From: Chamaelirium japonicum
Lineage: Eukaryota > Streptophyta > Magnoliopsida > Liliales > Melanthiaceae
Assembly: GCA_947650365.1 (NCBI GenBank)
Contig: OX393555.1
Span: 16,294,251 to 16,358,250, forward strand
DNA length: 64,000 nucleotides
Direction: 5' to 3'
Below, in pieces: positions 1-12,799 of the stretch (the stretch's first letter is position 1; the number at the start of each line of letters is the position of its first letter). The notes under the pieces were generated by a model that worked only from the letters and a program-made list of their open reading frames with translations, had not been told where the DNA came from and did no database searches. The translations under genes and the position numbers were made by a program.

Positions 1-1014
1 GGGACGACGGATGCCCACGAGGAGGAGGAGAAACGACGGATGCCGGATCTCGATCACCAACCGCCGGTCGATTGGTCGGCCGGAGGGACGCGACGGGGCC
101 GGGGAGGGGGGAGGGAGGCCGGGGAGGGGGGGAGACTTAGAGAGAGAGAAAGGGCCGGGGGAGAGGTTCAGATCGAAAATAGAACAGAGAAAGCTAGGAG
201 GGGATCGCTGAAATTAATTTATGTGAGGATTTTTACCGACGGTAAATAACAATCCGTCGGTAAAACTAATTTTTTTACCGACGGTAAATAACAATCCGTC
301 GGTAAAACTCCACGACTAAAATTCAACTTCAATTTTTTCCAGAGGCTCGGTTTGGCACCCTGAGTTTCGTCGGGACATTTTACCGACGGAAATTTAATTA
401 CCGTCGGTATTGTACCGACGGATATATAAAGTCCGTCGGTATAATCCCGACGAAAGCACAAGTTCAATTTTTTCCAGAGGCTCGGTTTGGCACCCTGAGT
501 TTCGTCGGGACATTTTACCGACGGAAACTAAATTACCGTCGGTATTGTGCCGACGGACATATAAATACCGTCGGTATAATTAGTTATACCGACGGAAATT
601 TAACGCCCGTCGGTAAATAGCACGACGAAACTCAACCTCCTATTTTTTTCCAGAGGCTCGGTTTTTACACTGAGTTTCGTCGGGACACTTTTACCGACGG
701 AAATTTTATTACCGTCGGAAAATTGCCGACGGAGATATTATGGCTGTCGGTAAAATTGGTTATACCGACGGACATACAATTACCGTCGGTAAAATATCAC
801 GACGATGACATTTTGCCGACGGTTTATATGTAACCGTCGGTAATAATTATATTACCGACGGTAAATATGTATACCGTCGGTATAAATATGCAAAGAAAAT
901 AAAAAAAATTGAAGTTATAATACCGACGGATATTATTGTAACCGTCGGTAAAAAGTGTATTATTACCGACGGTAATAATAAGGTCCGTCGGTAAAGACCC
1001 TATTTCTTGTAGTG
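1..1014. mobile_element. One end of a CACTA (EnSpm) DNA transposon
   Basis: The sequence ends at 1014 with the reverse complement of the canonical plant CACTA terminus (CACTACAAGAAA, read on the minus strand at 1003-1014). From about 230 to 1000 it is packed with short direct and inverted copies of ACCGACGG/CCGTCGGT, the dense subterminal repeats that bind the transposase in this family. A longer block (rich in the words CCAGAGGCTCGG and GAGTTTCGTCGGGACA) recurs near 340, 470 and 650. The other end lies left of the window, so size and autonomy are unknown. The G-rich stretch 1-210 shows no recognisable transposase. The bases next to the end (CGT at 1015-1017) would be half of a 3-bp target duplication. 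Seen directly: the terminus and repeats. Inferred: the family assignment, which is strong. Confidence 0.88.
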
Positions 1015-4000
1015 CGTGGCTGCACGAAAACGGTGTCGTAGTTTCTACTTGGCACCAATGCCTCAAGTACTACGAGGAAGGTCTGGAAAAGTGCATTGTT
1101 GCAGATGACAAGCCATTCAATGAGGCTGAAGCACACCTCGCCGATGCCAAATTTTACCAAGCAAGGGACCTTGTCGCAGAAGTCCTTCCCGCTAAAGCTC
1201 CTCGAACTCAGAAAACTGAAAGAGTGGAGCAGGACGAAGCTCTGCTAACTCCAAATCCAGTACCACCATCTAAGGCGATACACGAAGTCAAAGGAGTGCT
1301 AGCGCCAAGACGAAGAATGCGCATCAGCTCCAAGCCAAGATCCATGAAGCATACTCCATTACCTGTCCAAGCTACGACAGTCTTACGCCTCACGCCTCAG
1401 TGGCTTCGCAAAGATAAATCACCACCTTTTGCCTCGCCAAAAGGGATAGTCCAGCCGCTATCGGAAGCTAACGTCATCACTCTGCAAGAGATGACACTGC
1501 CACTACCCAGCCTGGGGCAAGCTTCAAGCTTGCCAAGATCCATCAATTCCTTCGAATCCAGCCAACTCACATTCAAGCCAAAAGGAAGCTGGGGGCAAAA
1601 TGCCGCCAAGCTGTTGTTCAAAGCCGGCTACGACAAAGACAGTGCTGCACATATGAGTACGCTCCTGCCGGCTCCAATACCACACGGGATGACTAAGACT
1701 CAAGCCCATTTACTCCAGGGTGGCGAGCAGATCCCACCAAATCGGCGAGGCATCGGCTCCCGTCAAACCCCGATGGTCATCAAGATAACAGGAGAGAAGA
1801 CCTTCACCTCTAACTACATTGAGGTGAAGTTGGTAGATGAAGCGGAAGAGGGATCGTCAGCCTCCGATGCACGCTCCACCGATGTCATTCATCCCGCTAC
1901 AAAGAGCGCCAAAAGAAGACGATATCGAGCTCGGCGTCAGACCATACCTCAAAAGCAAAAGAAGAGCGTCAAAAACCAGGCAAGTCAAAATCCCATATCA
2001 GTATTCAAAAGACTTGGGCCAATCAGACAGGCAAAGCGAAGGTCAGTATTCGACCGTTTGGGAAAGCCACCCACTGAGGTGAGAAAAATCATTCCCGCCC
2101 TCCCACCCTTATCATTCTACGAAACTGGCGACATCACCGACATTATTCTGGTCTCTGTTAATCACATCACCATTTCTGATTCTCCAATCGACGCAACTTC
2201 TACTTCGGACGACGAATTGCCCGATGCACCGCCGGTCCTCGAAGAAGGGGGGCAATCTACCGTCGACGATTTGAAAGAAATCAACTTGGGTACGCAAGAG
2301 GATCCTCGGCCTACATTCGTAAGTGCACTCCTGACTCCCGAAGAGGAGGCCGCATACATTAGGCTACTCCAAGAATACAGAGATGTCTTCGCATGGTCCT
2401 ACAAGGAAATGCCGGGACTTGACCCCAAGATCGCAGTACACCAGCTTGCTGTCAAGCACGGAGCTAGCGCCATCAAGCAAGGACAAAGACGTTACCGACC
2501 GGAACTGGTACCGCAAATAGAGGGCGAAGTCAACAAGCTCATCGAAGCCGGCTTTATCCGAGAAGTTAAGTATCCAACATGGATATCCAGCGTGGTCCCA
2601 GTCAAGAAGAAGAACGGCCAGATCAGAGTATGCGTGGACTTCAGGGACTTAAACAATGCATGCCCCAAAGATGACTTCCCACTGCCAATCACAGAATTAA
2701 TGGTGGATGCAACAACAGGCCATGAAGCACTAACCTTCATGGATGGATCCTCAGGTTACAACCAAATCCGGATGGCGCCCAAAGACGAAGAGCTTACGGC
2801 ATTCCGCACGCCAAAAGGGATCTACTGCTACAAAGTCATGCCTTTCGGCTTGAAGAACGCAGGAGCCACTTACCAACGAGCCATGCAAAAAATTTTCGAC
2901 GATATCCTTCACCAAAATGTAGAATGCTACGTCGACGACCTCGTGGTAAAATCAAGACAAAAGTCCACACATCTTCAAGACCTCGAGCTAATCTTCAAGC
3001 GACTTCGAAGGTACCAACTCCCCATGAACCCGCTTAAATGCGCATTTGGGGTCTCCTCGGGAAAATTTCTCGGCTTTGTCGTACGCCATCGAGGTATCGA
3101 AATAGATCAAACCAAGATAGATGCTATCCTCAATATGCCGATCCTGAAAACCGTGCGAGACCTCCGAGGTCTCCAGGGCCATCTAGCATATATCAGAAGG
3201 TTCATCGCCAACTTAGCTGGAAAATGCAGACCCTTCAGTCGCCTCATGAAGAAAGGAGCAGCATTCAAGTGGGATGAAGCTTGTCAGGAAGCCCTTCAAA
3301 ACATCAGGGATTACTTACTCAAGCCCCCGGTTCTGACAGCACCAGTTCAAGGAAAGCCATTAGTCCTTTACATCAGCGCCCAGGAACAGTCCTTGGGGGC
3401 ACTCCTGGCTCAAGACAACGAGCTAGGCAAGGAAACAGCATGCTACTATTTGAGCCGTACTCTCATCGGCGCGGAGCTAAACTACTCCCCGATTGAGAAG
3501 GTCTGTCTGGCACTCATCTTCGCTACAAAAAAGCTGCGACACTACATGTTAGCTCACGCCATCAGGCTCATCTCAAAAGCCGACCCACTCAAATACATCA
3601 TGTCGAGACCAGTGCTCTCCGGACGTCTGGCCAAGTGGGCTTTGCTCCTCCTTGAGTTTGACATCACTTTTGTCCCTCGTAAAGCAGTCAAGGGTCAAGC
3701 TCTCGCAGACTTCCTAGCAGAATACCCCCTTCCAGCAGAGTGGGAACTATCGGAAGATCTCCCAGACGAAGAAGTATTCTGCATCGACATCACCCCTTCT
3801 TGGAAAATGTTCTTCGACGGTGCGGCCAGGCAGGATGTAGCAGGAGCGGGAGTTATATTCGTCACACCAAACGATGAAGTACTTCCCTTCTCGTTCCTAC
3901 TATCAGAACCATGCTCCAACAATAGGGCGGAATATCAAGCTCTAATCATTGGCCTCGAACTCGCCAATGACATGAAACTCCAAGGGCTCACAATTTTCGG

Positions 4001-5396
4001 CGACTCTCAACTCGTCATCCAACAAATATTGGGGGCATACGAGGTCAACAAAGAAGATCTCGTGCCATTGCACATACGAGCCCTGAAACTCCTTGGTACA
4101 CTCAAAGATGCTTCAATCCAGCATGTCCCCAGAAACTTCAATCAGCAGGCTGATGCGCTTGCAAATTTAGCGGCTACACTTCCGTTCCCAGAAAAAAGCC
4201 AACTCGTCATCCCTATCTGTAAGAGGATGGTAATCACCGAAGAGGATCTCCCTATGGGGATCCCAGACCAAGTCAACGCAGTACACGTTTTCGTGACCGA
4301 CGAGCTAGACTGGAGACAACCATTCATAGATTTTCTTGTCCACGGGAAGCTCCCTGAAGATCCAAAGAGTAAAGTCGACATTTGCAGGCGATCTCTGAAA
4401 TTCTTCCACTTCAACAACGAGTTGTACCGTCGAAGCTATGATGGTGCGCTCCTAAGGTGTCTTGCAAAAGAAGAAGCAGAAACAGCACTAGAAGAAGTCC
4501 ATGCCGGGATCTGTGGCTCACATCAGTCCGGTCCAAAGCTGCACTTTCGCATCAGGCGGATGGGGTACTACTGGCCCACTATGATCAAGGACTCCCTCGA
4601 GTTTGCAAAAAGATGCCACACTTGCCAGCTGCATGGCGACTACATCCGTCAGCCTCCGGAACATTTGCATCCAACCATCGCATCATGGCCCTTTGATGGA
4701 TGGGGACTTGATATTGTCGGTCCGCTACCCAAGTCATCCAAGCAGCATCTTTATATCCTGGCGGCAACAGATTACTTCTCCAAGTGGGCTGAGGCAGTAC
4801 CATTGCGAGAAGTTACCAGGCACTCTGTCATCAACTTCATTCAGAACGACATCATCTTCCGGTACGGCATCCCTCGCTATATCGTTACGGACAACGGGAA
4901 GCAATTCAAGAACGCCGCTGTCAACCAATTTTGCGCCAAGTTCGATATCAAGCAAAGGTGTTCAACCATGTACAACGCCTCTGCTAACGGCCTAGCTGAA
5001 GCTTTCAACAAAACACTCTGCAAACTTTTGGAGAAAGTCGTCTCAAAGTCAAAGAAAGACTGGCATGAACGCATGGGTGAAGCGCTATGGGCATATCGCA
5101 CCTCTTTTCGTACGCCAACACAGGCGACTCCGTACTCGCTGGTATACGGAGTAGAAGCTGTCCTCCCACTTGAACTCCAGATCCCGTCACTCAGGATAGC
5201 CATCCAGGAAGGCCTCGTCAACGGCAACAACACTCAACTTCGCCTAGCGGAATTAGAAGCCCTAGATGAAAAGCGCCTCGAAGCCCAGCAACGCCTGGAA
5301 TGCTACCAAGCCAGGCTAACCCGAGCCTTCAACAAAAGGATTCGCCCTCGATTCTTCCAAGAAGGAGAGTTGGTCACGACCATTTGGCCGGATTAG
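1015..5396 (+). mobile_element. Ty3/gypsy retrotransposon fossil, Tat-type pol region
   Basis: A long open frame runs from the CACTA junction through position 5396. Domains in order: a poorly conserved gag/protease-side region; reverse transcriptase with VCVDFRDLNNACPKDDFPLP near 2630-2690 and YVDDLVVKS at about 2930-2955; RNase H following; a second, archaeal-type RNase H (FFDGAARQ near 3810, NNRAEYQALI near 3920, ADALANLAA near 4150); an HHCC zinc-binding region near 4495-4625; and an integrase core (WGLDIVGPLP near 4705, TDNGKQF near 4890, NGLAEAFNKTL near 4985). The extra RNase H and the NACPKDDFPLP motif are typical of the plant Tat/Ogre/Retand branch. No flanking LTR pair could be defined, and the CACTA element interrupts its left side. 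Treat it as a broken fossil whose pol domains are still well preserved, so probably not ancient. Confidence 0.9.
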
Positions 5397-7575
5397 TACT
5401 ATTGGACCCTAGTGTGACTCTGGGCGTCAGCAACGCCAACTAACTAAGATGGTACCTTGGGTACATCGTTTTGCGTGCCAGTAGACCGGCATCCGATGAC
5501 GCATAAATTCTTGACTCGGCCAACTCTGGCCTAACCCCACATAGATGGCTCTTTAAATAATAGACTAGTAATCCAACTGTATGCACTTGTCAGGCTTTGT
5601 TCGCGTCGACTCAGTGGAGTCGGAGGAGAGGATAGCAGTTGATCGCATACTTCGACCAGGTGACATCTACTCCCCTTCCCGTGGTCTTTGATAGTGGGAA
5701 ATGAGAACAACTAGAATAGGTGTCCATGGTACTGCATGCGGGTCCCACCGGGTATCGCCGCATGTGGTCACATGGACCCCTCATTGCATGTGGAGTCGCG
5801 ATTCCGGCGACGCACACTTTAAAATATTAATAAAATAATTATAATTATTGCATAGACACCGTAATTAGGTATTCCCTTAAATTAAAATATAATTTGATTA
5901 AATAATGATTATCGGGACCCACCCTACTAAAAGGAGTGGTAACCCTAATACATTGGTTTCGGGGAGTGTAGGTCGAATCGCTTTAAGAGCGATGTGATCT
6001 TTAGCTGTAGTATTATTATGGGTTGCGAGAGCAGTACGGGACCAGGGTTAAACCGTTGCAAATCGATAATCACCATATGCATTTTTATCTGTCCCAGTAT
6101 ATGTGTAAAAATAATCATTTATTGTGTTGAGCTTTTGGTAGTTTGTTAATATGGATAAAATATGATAATCCATGTTGTGGAAAGATTGGACCCCGTGCGC
6201 GCAAGGGCCGTGAACCACCCTGCGCGCACAGCCGAAGATCAGTAGGCTAGGGGGTCACGGGCAGGGATTGTGGTAAAGCCAATAGGTGGTGCCCTCGAAG
6301 AGGGATTGGCCTAGCAATCCTATCCCGGGGTAGTTGAAGCCCCCAAGGAAAGCAAGTTGGGCGGTAGAGCTCCACCGTGAAAGACGGGAAACCCCTTATG
6401 ATCATATGGGTGACTTTGCGCATGGTGTCGGAGTATGCGCGGCGAGAGAGTTGGCCCTCTACATCGAAATAAAAGGCCCTATAGTAATGCCCGACCGGGG
6501 GCAGGATGAACAAAATATCCGGGGTTCACATTAGGATAGATATTTTATATGGTTACTAGTTAACAAGTATGGAATCTTAATGTTGAATTATGGAATTTTG
6601 GAGCATTGGCAATCTGGTAACATTCAGATGATCTTTTTGTTTAAATAGTTTACTGTAAAATATTGAGTGAACTTTATGTTAGACAATCTAGTGACAGTAG
6701 GTATTGCATGAGAATATAGACTGCTGGTAGGATTAGGGTATTAATCTGTAAATATTATATTATGTAATAGTATTGCTAAATTTAATTCAATTAGCTCGGT
6801 TGTCTCATAGTATTAAAGGCTACTAGGATGTCACTAGCCATTAATTTGGCTAATCTCCCAATTTCCTATTAGGGGCTACTCTTTCCCACGAGTAGGCTCT
6901 TATGCAGGTTTTAGAGGCTCAGGACCGGAGTAGTGGTGGTAGTCCAGAGGCAGAGTTGGAGTCTTAGCTTGTCTTTCTTTTTAGTATGTCAACTCTTTCA
7001 TTCTATGTAATTGACCTGGATTGGAAATAGAGTTTATAAGTTCTTTAGTCTAGTGCTCTGAGTTTGTTAGTAGTAATGTGCCAGCTGAATTTTTGGGTAA
7101 GCCTCTCCTCAAGGCTCCAAGCCTAGGATAGCTCACAATAAAATATAAATCTTAAAGTGACTTAATTGACTAGTCCTATAGGATCTCTAAACCAGTGCCC
7201 GAGTGCTAGAGAGTGAGCGAGGCTACTCGGCTCGCCATTAGAGGCTGAGTCTCGTGCTCCCTTAAGAGGGACTTCTGTCAGCATGTGGGGCACTAGCAGG
7301 CCGCACATGCTGAGAGGATAGCCCGGTTGAAGGTCGAGCGTGGTCATCTTTATCAAAAAAAAAATTAGCTCTCGGTTTCCTCTTAATAAAATATTTTTAA
7401 AAATCAAATTTTAAAATACTCTGTTTTCTCCCTCATCATTCTTCTTCAGTTAAGAGAGAATCGCAACCCTGTGAGAAACCCTAATTGGTGTAGTTAGTTG
7501 ACCAAACCCCAAATTCCCTTGGTTTTTTCTCAACTCACACCCCAGGGATCGGTTCCAGATTTCTGGGGCGTGACA
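5397..7575 (-). repeat. LTR-like non-coding debris, probable Ty3/gypsy LTR
   Basis: This 2.2-kb stretch has no credible gene. Its right edge, read on the minus strand from 7575, begins TGTCACGCCCCAG, a start typical of long LTRs of plant chromovirus (Tekay/Del-like) elements. The rest is AT-rich blocks alternating with GC-rich ones (6190-6530), as often seen in such LTRs. The left edge and any target duplication could not be placed, so the boundary with the Tat-type fossil is approximate. The family assignment is inference. Confidence 0.4.
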
Positions 7576-8845
7576 TTGCCAAAACCCTACACCAGGGAAG
7601 GAAAAATTGAGAAAGGGAAAGGGGCACTCAGAGTCTACTTCGAGGTCATGCTCCCAATCCATGAAAATATTTTCTACACCAACCTAATCTGCATCTGCCA
7701 TTAATACTCACATACCAATCCGTACATGTCTTCGGTGCAACAATTCATCTACATCACGACTGCCTCCTCGACAACCCCAATGTCAGCATGTCGCAAGCCC
7801 TTTGCCAGGGTCCGGTATTTGCTGGCTCTGTACTTACGAGGGTTTGGATAGGGGGAAGCCCCAGGGGGGAGAGAGAGAGGGGAGAGAGGGAGTGCCCGTG
7901 CATATCTAGTAGAGCCAGGAGGAGGGGTGCAAGACTTTGGAAAACAACCCCAACTCCCCTATCACCGGTTCATGGGGAACGGACGAGGCTATGCGGTCGT
8001 GACGAGGATGCAACGGCAAGCCCGAGTGTCCTTTGTCAATGGAGGCATTGGGATAATTTTTGATCTGACGAGCTAGCAAGTATCGTGCAACGGGTACCCG
8101 ACCGGGAGGCTTTCTCTTGATAGATCTGTTTGGGCTACCATATTCGTGTGTGAAGCTTTAAGGTGGATCCTACAAGAGACAAGGGACAATCAAGGAAGGT
8201 TTGGTCCACCTTCAACATGCAGATCTCATGCATGCAATTGTATGCGGGGATCCATGGCACATGGGTCAAGGAGCCAGCATAGTGTATGGCGGTATCATTG
8301 TCGAAACATTGTATGTCTTAGAGCTACGCCAAGGAATTGGACGATACGGGTGTCAATCCAAGGAGGGATAGTCGATTTACGAGGGATTTTGTTGCTAGCT
8401 ATCAACCTCGTACTAAGGAGGCAAACATGGACGCTTTGGCATCACGTAGGTGAGTGAGCGATTCTCGTGCGCAAGAATGAGGAACGAGGTTCTGAAGGTG
8501 TGATCATCGAGGCATGCTAGCCTTTGTTTGTGTGATGTTATCTTGTGTGCATAGAACATGCCACAGGACCTGTGTGCACAATGGTGCAATAGAAGGTTGT
8601 CCAGTAGAGCTGGCAAGAAACATAGGATGTGTGCTATGATGGGTGCAATGGTGACATGTAGCTAGCTAGCGACACTAATAACATTGGTCTTAATGAGGAG
8701 TCACATGATGTGCAGCGGCATTGTACGAACATCACCTATGTTGTAAGTATCAATATGGCAGTGTAGCCTATTCAATACTAGTGCATGCCCATGCCGGTTG
8801 GCATGAAGCGGGCGCCTTCGACGCGACCACCGCCCCCCCGAACCC
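7576..8845. other. Intergenic stretch without recognisable gene
   Basis: Short open frames only, none with a recognisable domain. A purine-rich patch lies near 7860-7930. Nothing else is supported. Confidence 0.5.
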
Positions 8846-9126
8846 AAATCTTCTACCTCATTTCTCTGCCCCATCGTCTACCCCCCAAGTTATAGTTGTC
8901 CGTTGCACCTATACCCGATCCGTGCATCACACTCAAACCCAAAACGGCATGCAACGAAATGAATGTGATTGCCCCTCCGGTATATGCTCCAGGTTATACC
9001 TGATCACTATCGTCCCTTTGCTTGCCGGTTGAGGCTGAGTGCGATGCACCGGTCGAGTCGGGGTGCAATGGACTATTGTAACTTCAGGGGTAGACGATGG
9101 GGCAGAGAAATACAGTAGAAGATTTA
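8846..9126. repeat. Foldback (inverted repeat) with about 95-bp arms
   Basis: The arm 8846-8940 is matched, in reverse complement, by 9027-9126 at roughly 80 percent by eye (shared core TTTCTCTGCCCCATCGTCTA). The spacer is about 86 bp. RNA from either strand would form a long hairpin. It may be a MITE or foldback element; no target duplication was found. Confidence 0.75.
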
Positions 9127-9140
9127 GGTTACCACCCCCC

Positions 9141-9141
9141 T

Positions 9142-9191
<50 letters not shown>

Positions 9192-9616
9192 GAAGAGAGA
9201 AAGAGAGATTGTGGGAAAGAGAGAAAGAAGGAGAGAGATTGTGGGGAAGAGAGAGGAGAGAGAAAGAGAGAGAGAGAGAGAGATCGTGCGGAAGAGATCG
9301 AGAGAGTTATAAAGAGAGAGAGAGATCGTGGGGAAGAGAAAGAGATAGAGACGGAGAGAAAGAGAGAAAGAGAGAGAGATCAAAGAGAAGAGAGGGAGAG
9401 AGAGATTGTGGGAAAGAGAGAGGGACGGAGAGAGAGATTGTGGGGAAGAGAGAGATAGAGAGAGAGATCGTGGAGAAGAGAGACAGAGAAAGAAAGCGAG
9501 ATTGTGGGGAAGAGAGAAAGAGAGAGAGTGAGAGAGAGATAGGAGAGAGATAAATCGTGGAGAAGAAAGAGAGATCGTGGGGAAGAAAGAGAGAGAGAGA
9601 GACAGAGAGAGAGAGG
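9141..9616. repeat. GA-rich microsatellite/minisatellite
   Basis: About 475 bp of (GA)n. After about 9200 it is organised into irregular units in which GA runs alternate with GATTGTGGGGAAGA or GATCGTGGGGAAGA. All long open frames over it are low-complexity artefacts. Confidence 0.95.
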
Positions 9617-10842
9617 TCATTTTGTCTAGTCAGCATGCACATTTTTGTCTAGTTAGTGTTCCAGTTTGTCTAGTCAGCATTTAGGCCACCGTGTCATGCT
9701 ATATAGATGTATGTTCAGCTCGACAACATACTAATGGCACAATATATGTTCATGGTACACAAATACGTGGTATTTAGTTGTGGAACAAGACAATGTAATG
9801 GCACGAAGGTGCTTGGTATCAGTTGTTCCGAGAGATGTCTTGTAGCATGAACATACGCAAAGGCATTGCGTTGCTGCTCAATGGTTGAGTAGCTCACGAG
9901 CAATTTAAGTATGTCATGAAAGTCCAAGGTTGGACGATCTGCTGAGCAGTATACACGGGTTGAACAAAGCTTAGGTATTATTCAGAAATTAGAATTGATG
10001 CACGTTGTTGTGTCCAAGTGCAAGGACTCGATGAAGGTGGACCTTTGTGTGTGGTACGTTGGGGTACCACACAGTTGTTTGGAAAAGTTGAATAGTCACA
10101 ACCCCATGACAAGTGGTATCAAAGCACGATTAGCTCACAATGGCCTATGATACAAGTAGTATTAGAGTGAGGAAGTGCCAGCTTGTGTGTTATAGCATAA
10201 TTGTACATCTAATTTGTTGGCGGAATTTGTGAGCACCAAAACCAACTCGGTGAGGCTTTTGTGTAACCTGTGAGTTAGGACAACGTGCATATACACAACC
10301 CTGATTGAAGACTTCAGAGATGTAGCACATCATCAGTCCAGCAGTTCAACGAAGATTCACCATCTGATCGAACTGCGTAGCTCGCATACCCGCTCACTTG
10401 TATCACGAACATATATATCTTTCCAAGTGTAAAGGGCTTTGTGTTGGTGTTGGTGTTTGCGAAACTGTTTTACTTGATTTACGTACGATTTGATATTTTC
10501 ATCGGTTTCATGCTTTTTGAGATCCATGCTTATTTTAAATATGTTTGTTTTTGTATTCCTGGTTTATTAGTGTTCTCAGATTTCTCAAATTGCGAAAATA
10601 ATTTTTCAACAAATTTACGGTTTTGTCCCTAGAAAGGCCCAACACTTTGGCCTGACCAAAAATCGGCTAAGTGTTGGGATGGTAGTGCCCACTGTGCGAT
10701 CTGGACCGAAGTCATACAGTCCGAAATAAAATCGGGATACCCATGCCATTTTCCTACTGTGGTGCGCACTCAGGTCCGGACCGTGAGTTGGCATTTTGGT
10801 CCGGACCGTTAGTCTCTTTTTTCTGCTACCTGTATAAAGCTT

Positions 10843-10844
<2 letters not shown>
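9617..10844. other. Non-coding stretch with a possible LTR-element primer-binding site
   Basis: Three copies of a TTTTGTCTAGT word lie near 9618-9675. TGGTATCAAAGC at 10114-10125 resembles the primer-binding site complementary to initiator tRNA-Met that follows the 5' LTR of many copia elements. No matching LTR pair or coding domain was found, so this is at most a remnant. Confidence 0.3.

Positions 10845-10909
<65 letters not shown>
10845..10909. repeat. (CT)n microsatellite
   Basis: Pure CT dinucleotide run of about 65 bp. The next 650 bp (10910-11560) hold nothing recognisable. Confidence 0.97.
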
Positions 10910-10913
<4 letters not shown>

Positions 10914-11583
10914 GTTAAGGTTTGAGGTTTATTTTGGTGAAGCTCTTGCGAATATTTTTCAACCCCCTCTACCTTACCTTGTGGTTTTAATCATACCTCC
11001 ATCATTTGGAGACTCTTGACCACCTCCTTGAGGGCTTTGAGTGGATCTTTTTAGGTCTTATTTCAAAGTTGTTTGTTTCCCATACCTCTTGCGATGGATG
11101 CTTCACTGAGAGTCCTATCGTCTTTGGAGTGTGCGGTCGACCATCATTGAACCTTGGGGAGCTATCGTTCAAAGCCGAATGATATCTTTGTCAATGACGA
11201 TTAAAGTTTTTTTAGGGGCATTGTGATATGCACGAGCCTTGTCATCATCATCTTCAAATCGATAAGTTTTCTACACTATCCGGTTCTCTTATGTTATATT
11301 ATTCATACACTAGTCTTGACTACTATCAAACCATAGGAAACCAAACATTATCTAGCCGCCCCATTTTTAAACTGCAGCCTCTACATGTGGCTCGTGACAT
11401 GTTTTTGAAGTAGGAAGCTCTACATGCGTCAATATCAAGCATGACAATTAACCTTAATGTTTGGATCATGCCTCTAGACACATTAATATATTTCAATTAA
11501 ATACAAGTAACAAGCAAAATATCAGGTGCAATGCACTGGAATAAGAAAAAAGTTGTGACCTGTGAAAATGCTACGTGAGTCTA

Positions 11584-11804
11584 GGGGGAGAGCATTTTCA
11601 CTACTCGATTCATTTGCTGCACTTCCTTACGGCCCAATCGTGTACTGCCATGTCATCCATTAGAAATGGCATAATGGGGCAAGTGTAGTTTGGGAGCAAG
11701 TGTAGTCTCCATTATGCCCTTTCTTATGGATGAGGTGGCATCCTACGATTGGGCCATAAGCAAGAGTAGCAAACGCTTCGGGTACCAAAAAATGCTATCG
11801 GTCT
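11584..11804. mobile_element. Foldback MITE
   Basis: The outer part begins near CTAGGGGGAGAGCATTTT and ends near AAATGCTATCGGTCTAGGGG. Internal arms about 11622-11680 and 11708-11768 are inverted copies sharing GGCCCAATCGT and GGCATAATGG. The element is short (about 220 bp) and non-coding with near-complete palindromy, the usual form of a MITE. Exact ends and superfamily are uncertain. Confidence 0.65.
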
Positions 11805-11924
11805 AGGGGGAATGTTTCATAAAGGGGCGGAAAGAGAAAAGGGGAAGAGATAAAGAGCACACATGTGATGGTTTTCGGGGTCTATTTTTTTCTTATCTTT
11901 TTTAATTTTTTAAAAATAAAATTT

Positions 11925-11991
<67 letters not shown>

Positions 11992-12050
11992 CTTAATATA
12001 ATAGAATAGATTGTTAATGTTATAGCATCAAACACATGATAGGATACCTC

Positions 12051-12600
12051 ACATGATCAAAAAAATTAAGGCGTGCGAATATTTCTTCCTCCGCCTCTGG
12101 TGTCATCATCGGAGATAGTGCAGGAAATCACATCCTTTCTGAGGGTGCAATCTTTGAGGCATGCAAAGCTATTGAAATTGAAGCTCTTTTTACTCCTTTA
12201 TGGGCTGCGAGCTCTCCTCAAACTTGATGCTCTCTCGGTTATTGTTAAATGAGACAATTAAGTTCTTTTCAATCTCCTGTCAGATGGGAATCTTTCCCCG
12301 CCATGGCAGATACAAAACATTGTATCTAACTGCAGACAAATTTTCTAGAGCTTTACCTCATGTAAATTCTCCTATGTGAAGAGAAATCTTAATGGTTGTG
12401 CGGATGCATTAGCTAAGAAATCTATTAGGGATCGGGTCAGGTTCTCCTCCTTCTCTGTCCCCCTCTGCATTTCTTCTCTACTGTTGTCGAAGAAACCACA
12501 GATGAATAATTGTAATGATCTTCCTATTTCTAGGGTTGGGGCACTATGAATAGAACCCTCATAGTTTTGACAAAAAAAAAACATGATCAAAAGAATTAGG
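12051..12600 (+). mobile_element. 5'-truncated LINE, RNase H tail (unit 1)
   Basis: A fragment of about 510 bp ends in a poly(A) run (12572-12580). It is flanked by imperfect target duplications around ACATGATCAAAA (12051-12071 and 12581-12600). The + strand encodes a decayed plant LINE RNase H (RVT_3) tail: a leucine-rich stretch like YGLRALLKLDALSVIV near 12200-12250 and an HVKRNLNGYADALAK-like end near 12375-12420 (this copy has C for Y). Family knowledge: plant LINEs often carry this RNase H at the 3' end of ORF2. The frame is no longer intact. Retrotransposition by target-primed reverse transcription explains the structure. Confidence 0.75.
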
Positions 12601-12799
12601 CATAAGGACCGTGCAATCAAATTCTTTTTTTTTTTTTCCTTCCTCCCCCTTCTTCCTCCTCCTCATCTTCCTTCTTCCTCTCCCGTCTTCTCCACACAGA
12701 AACCCAATGCCCATGGAGTGATATGTTTGTAGATGCCTGTCAATAGTGTTGGCAGGGACCATGCCAATATCAGAACCTACATGCTGACATAGGCATGAT

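Noticed and set aside
9129-9642. Long open frames on both strands over the GA tract
   Set aside because: Ser-Leu and Glu-Arg low-complexity translations of a dinucleotide repeat, with no gene signals.
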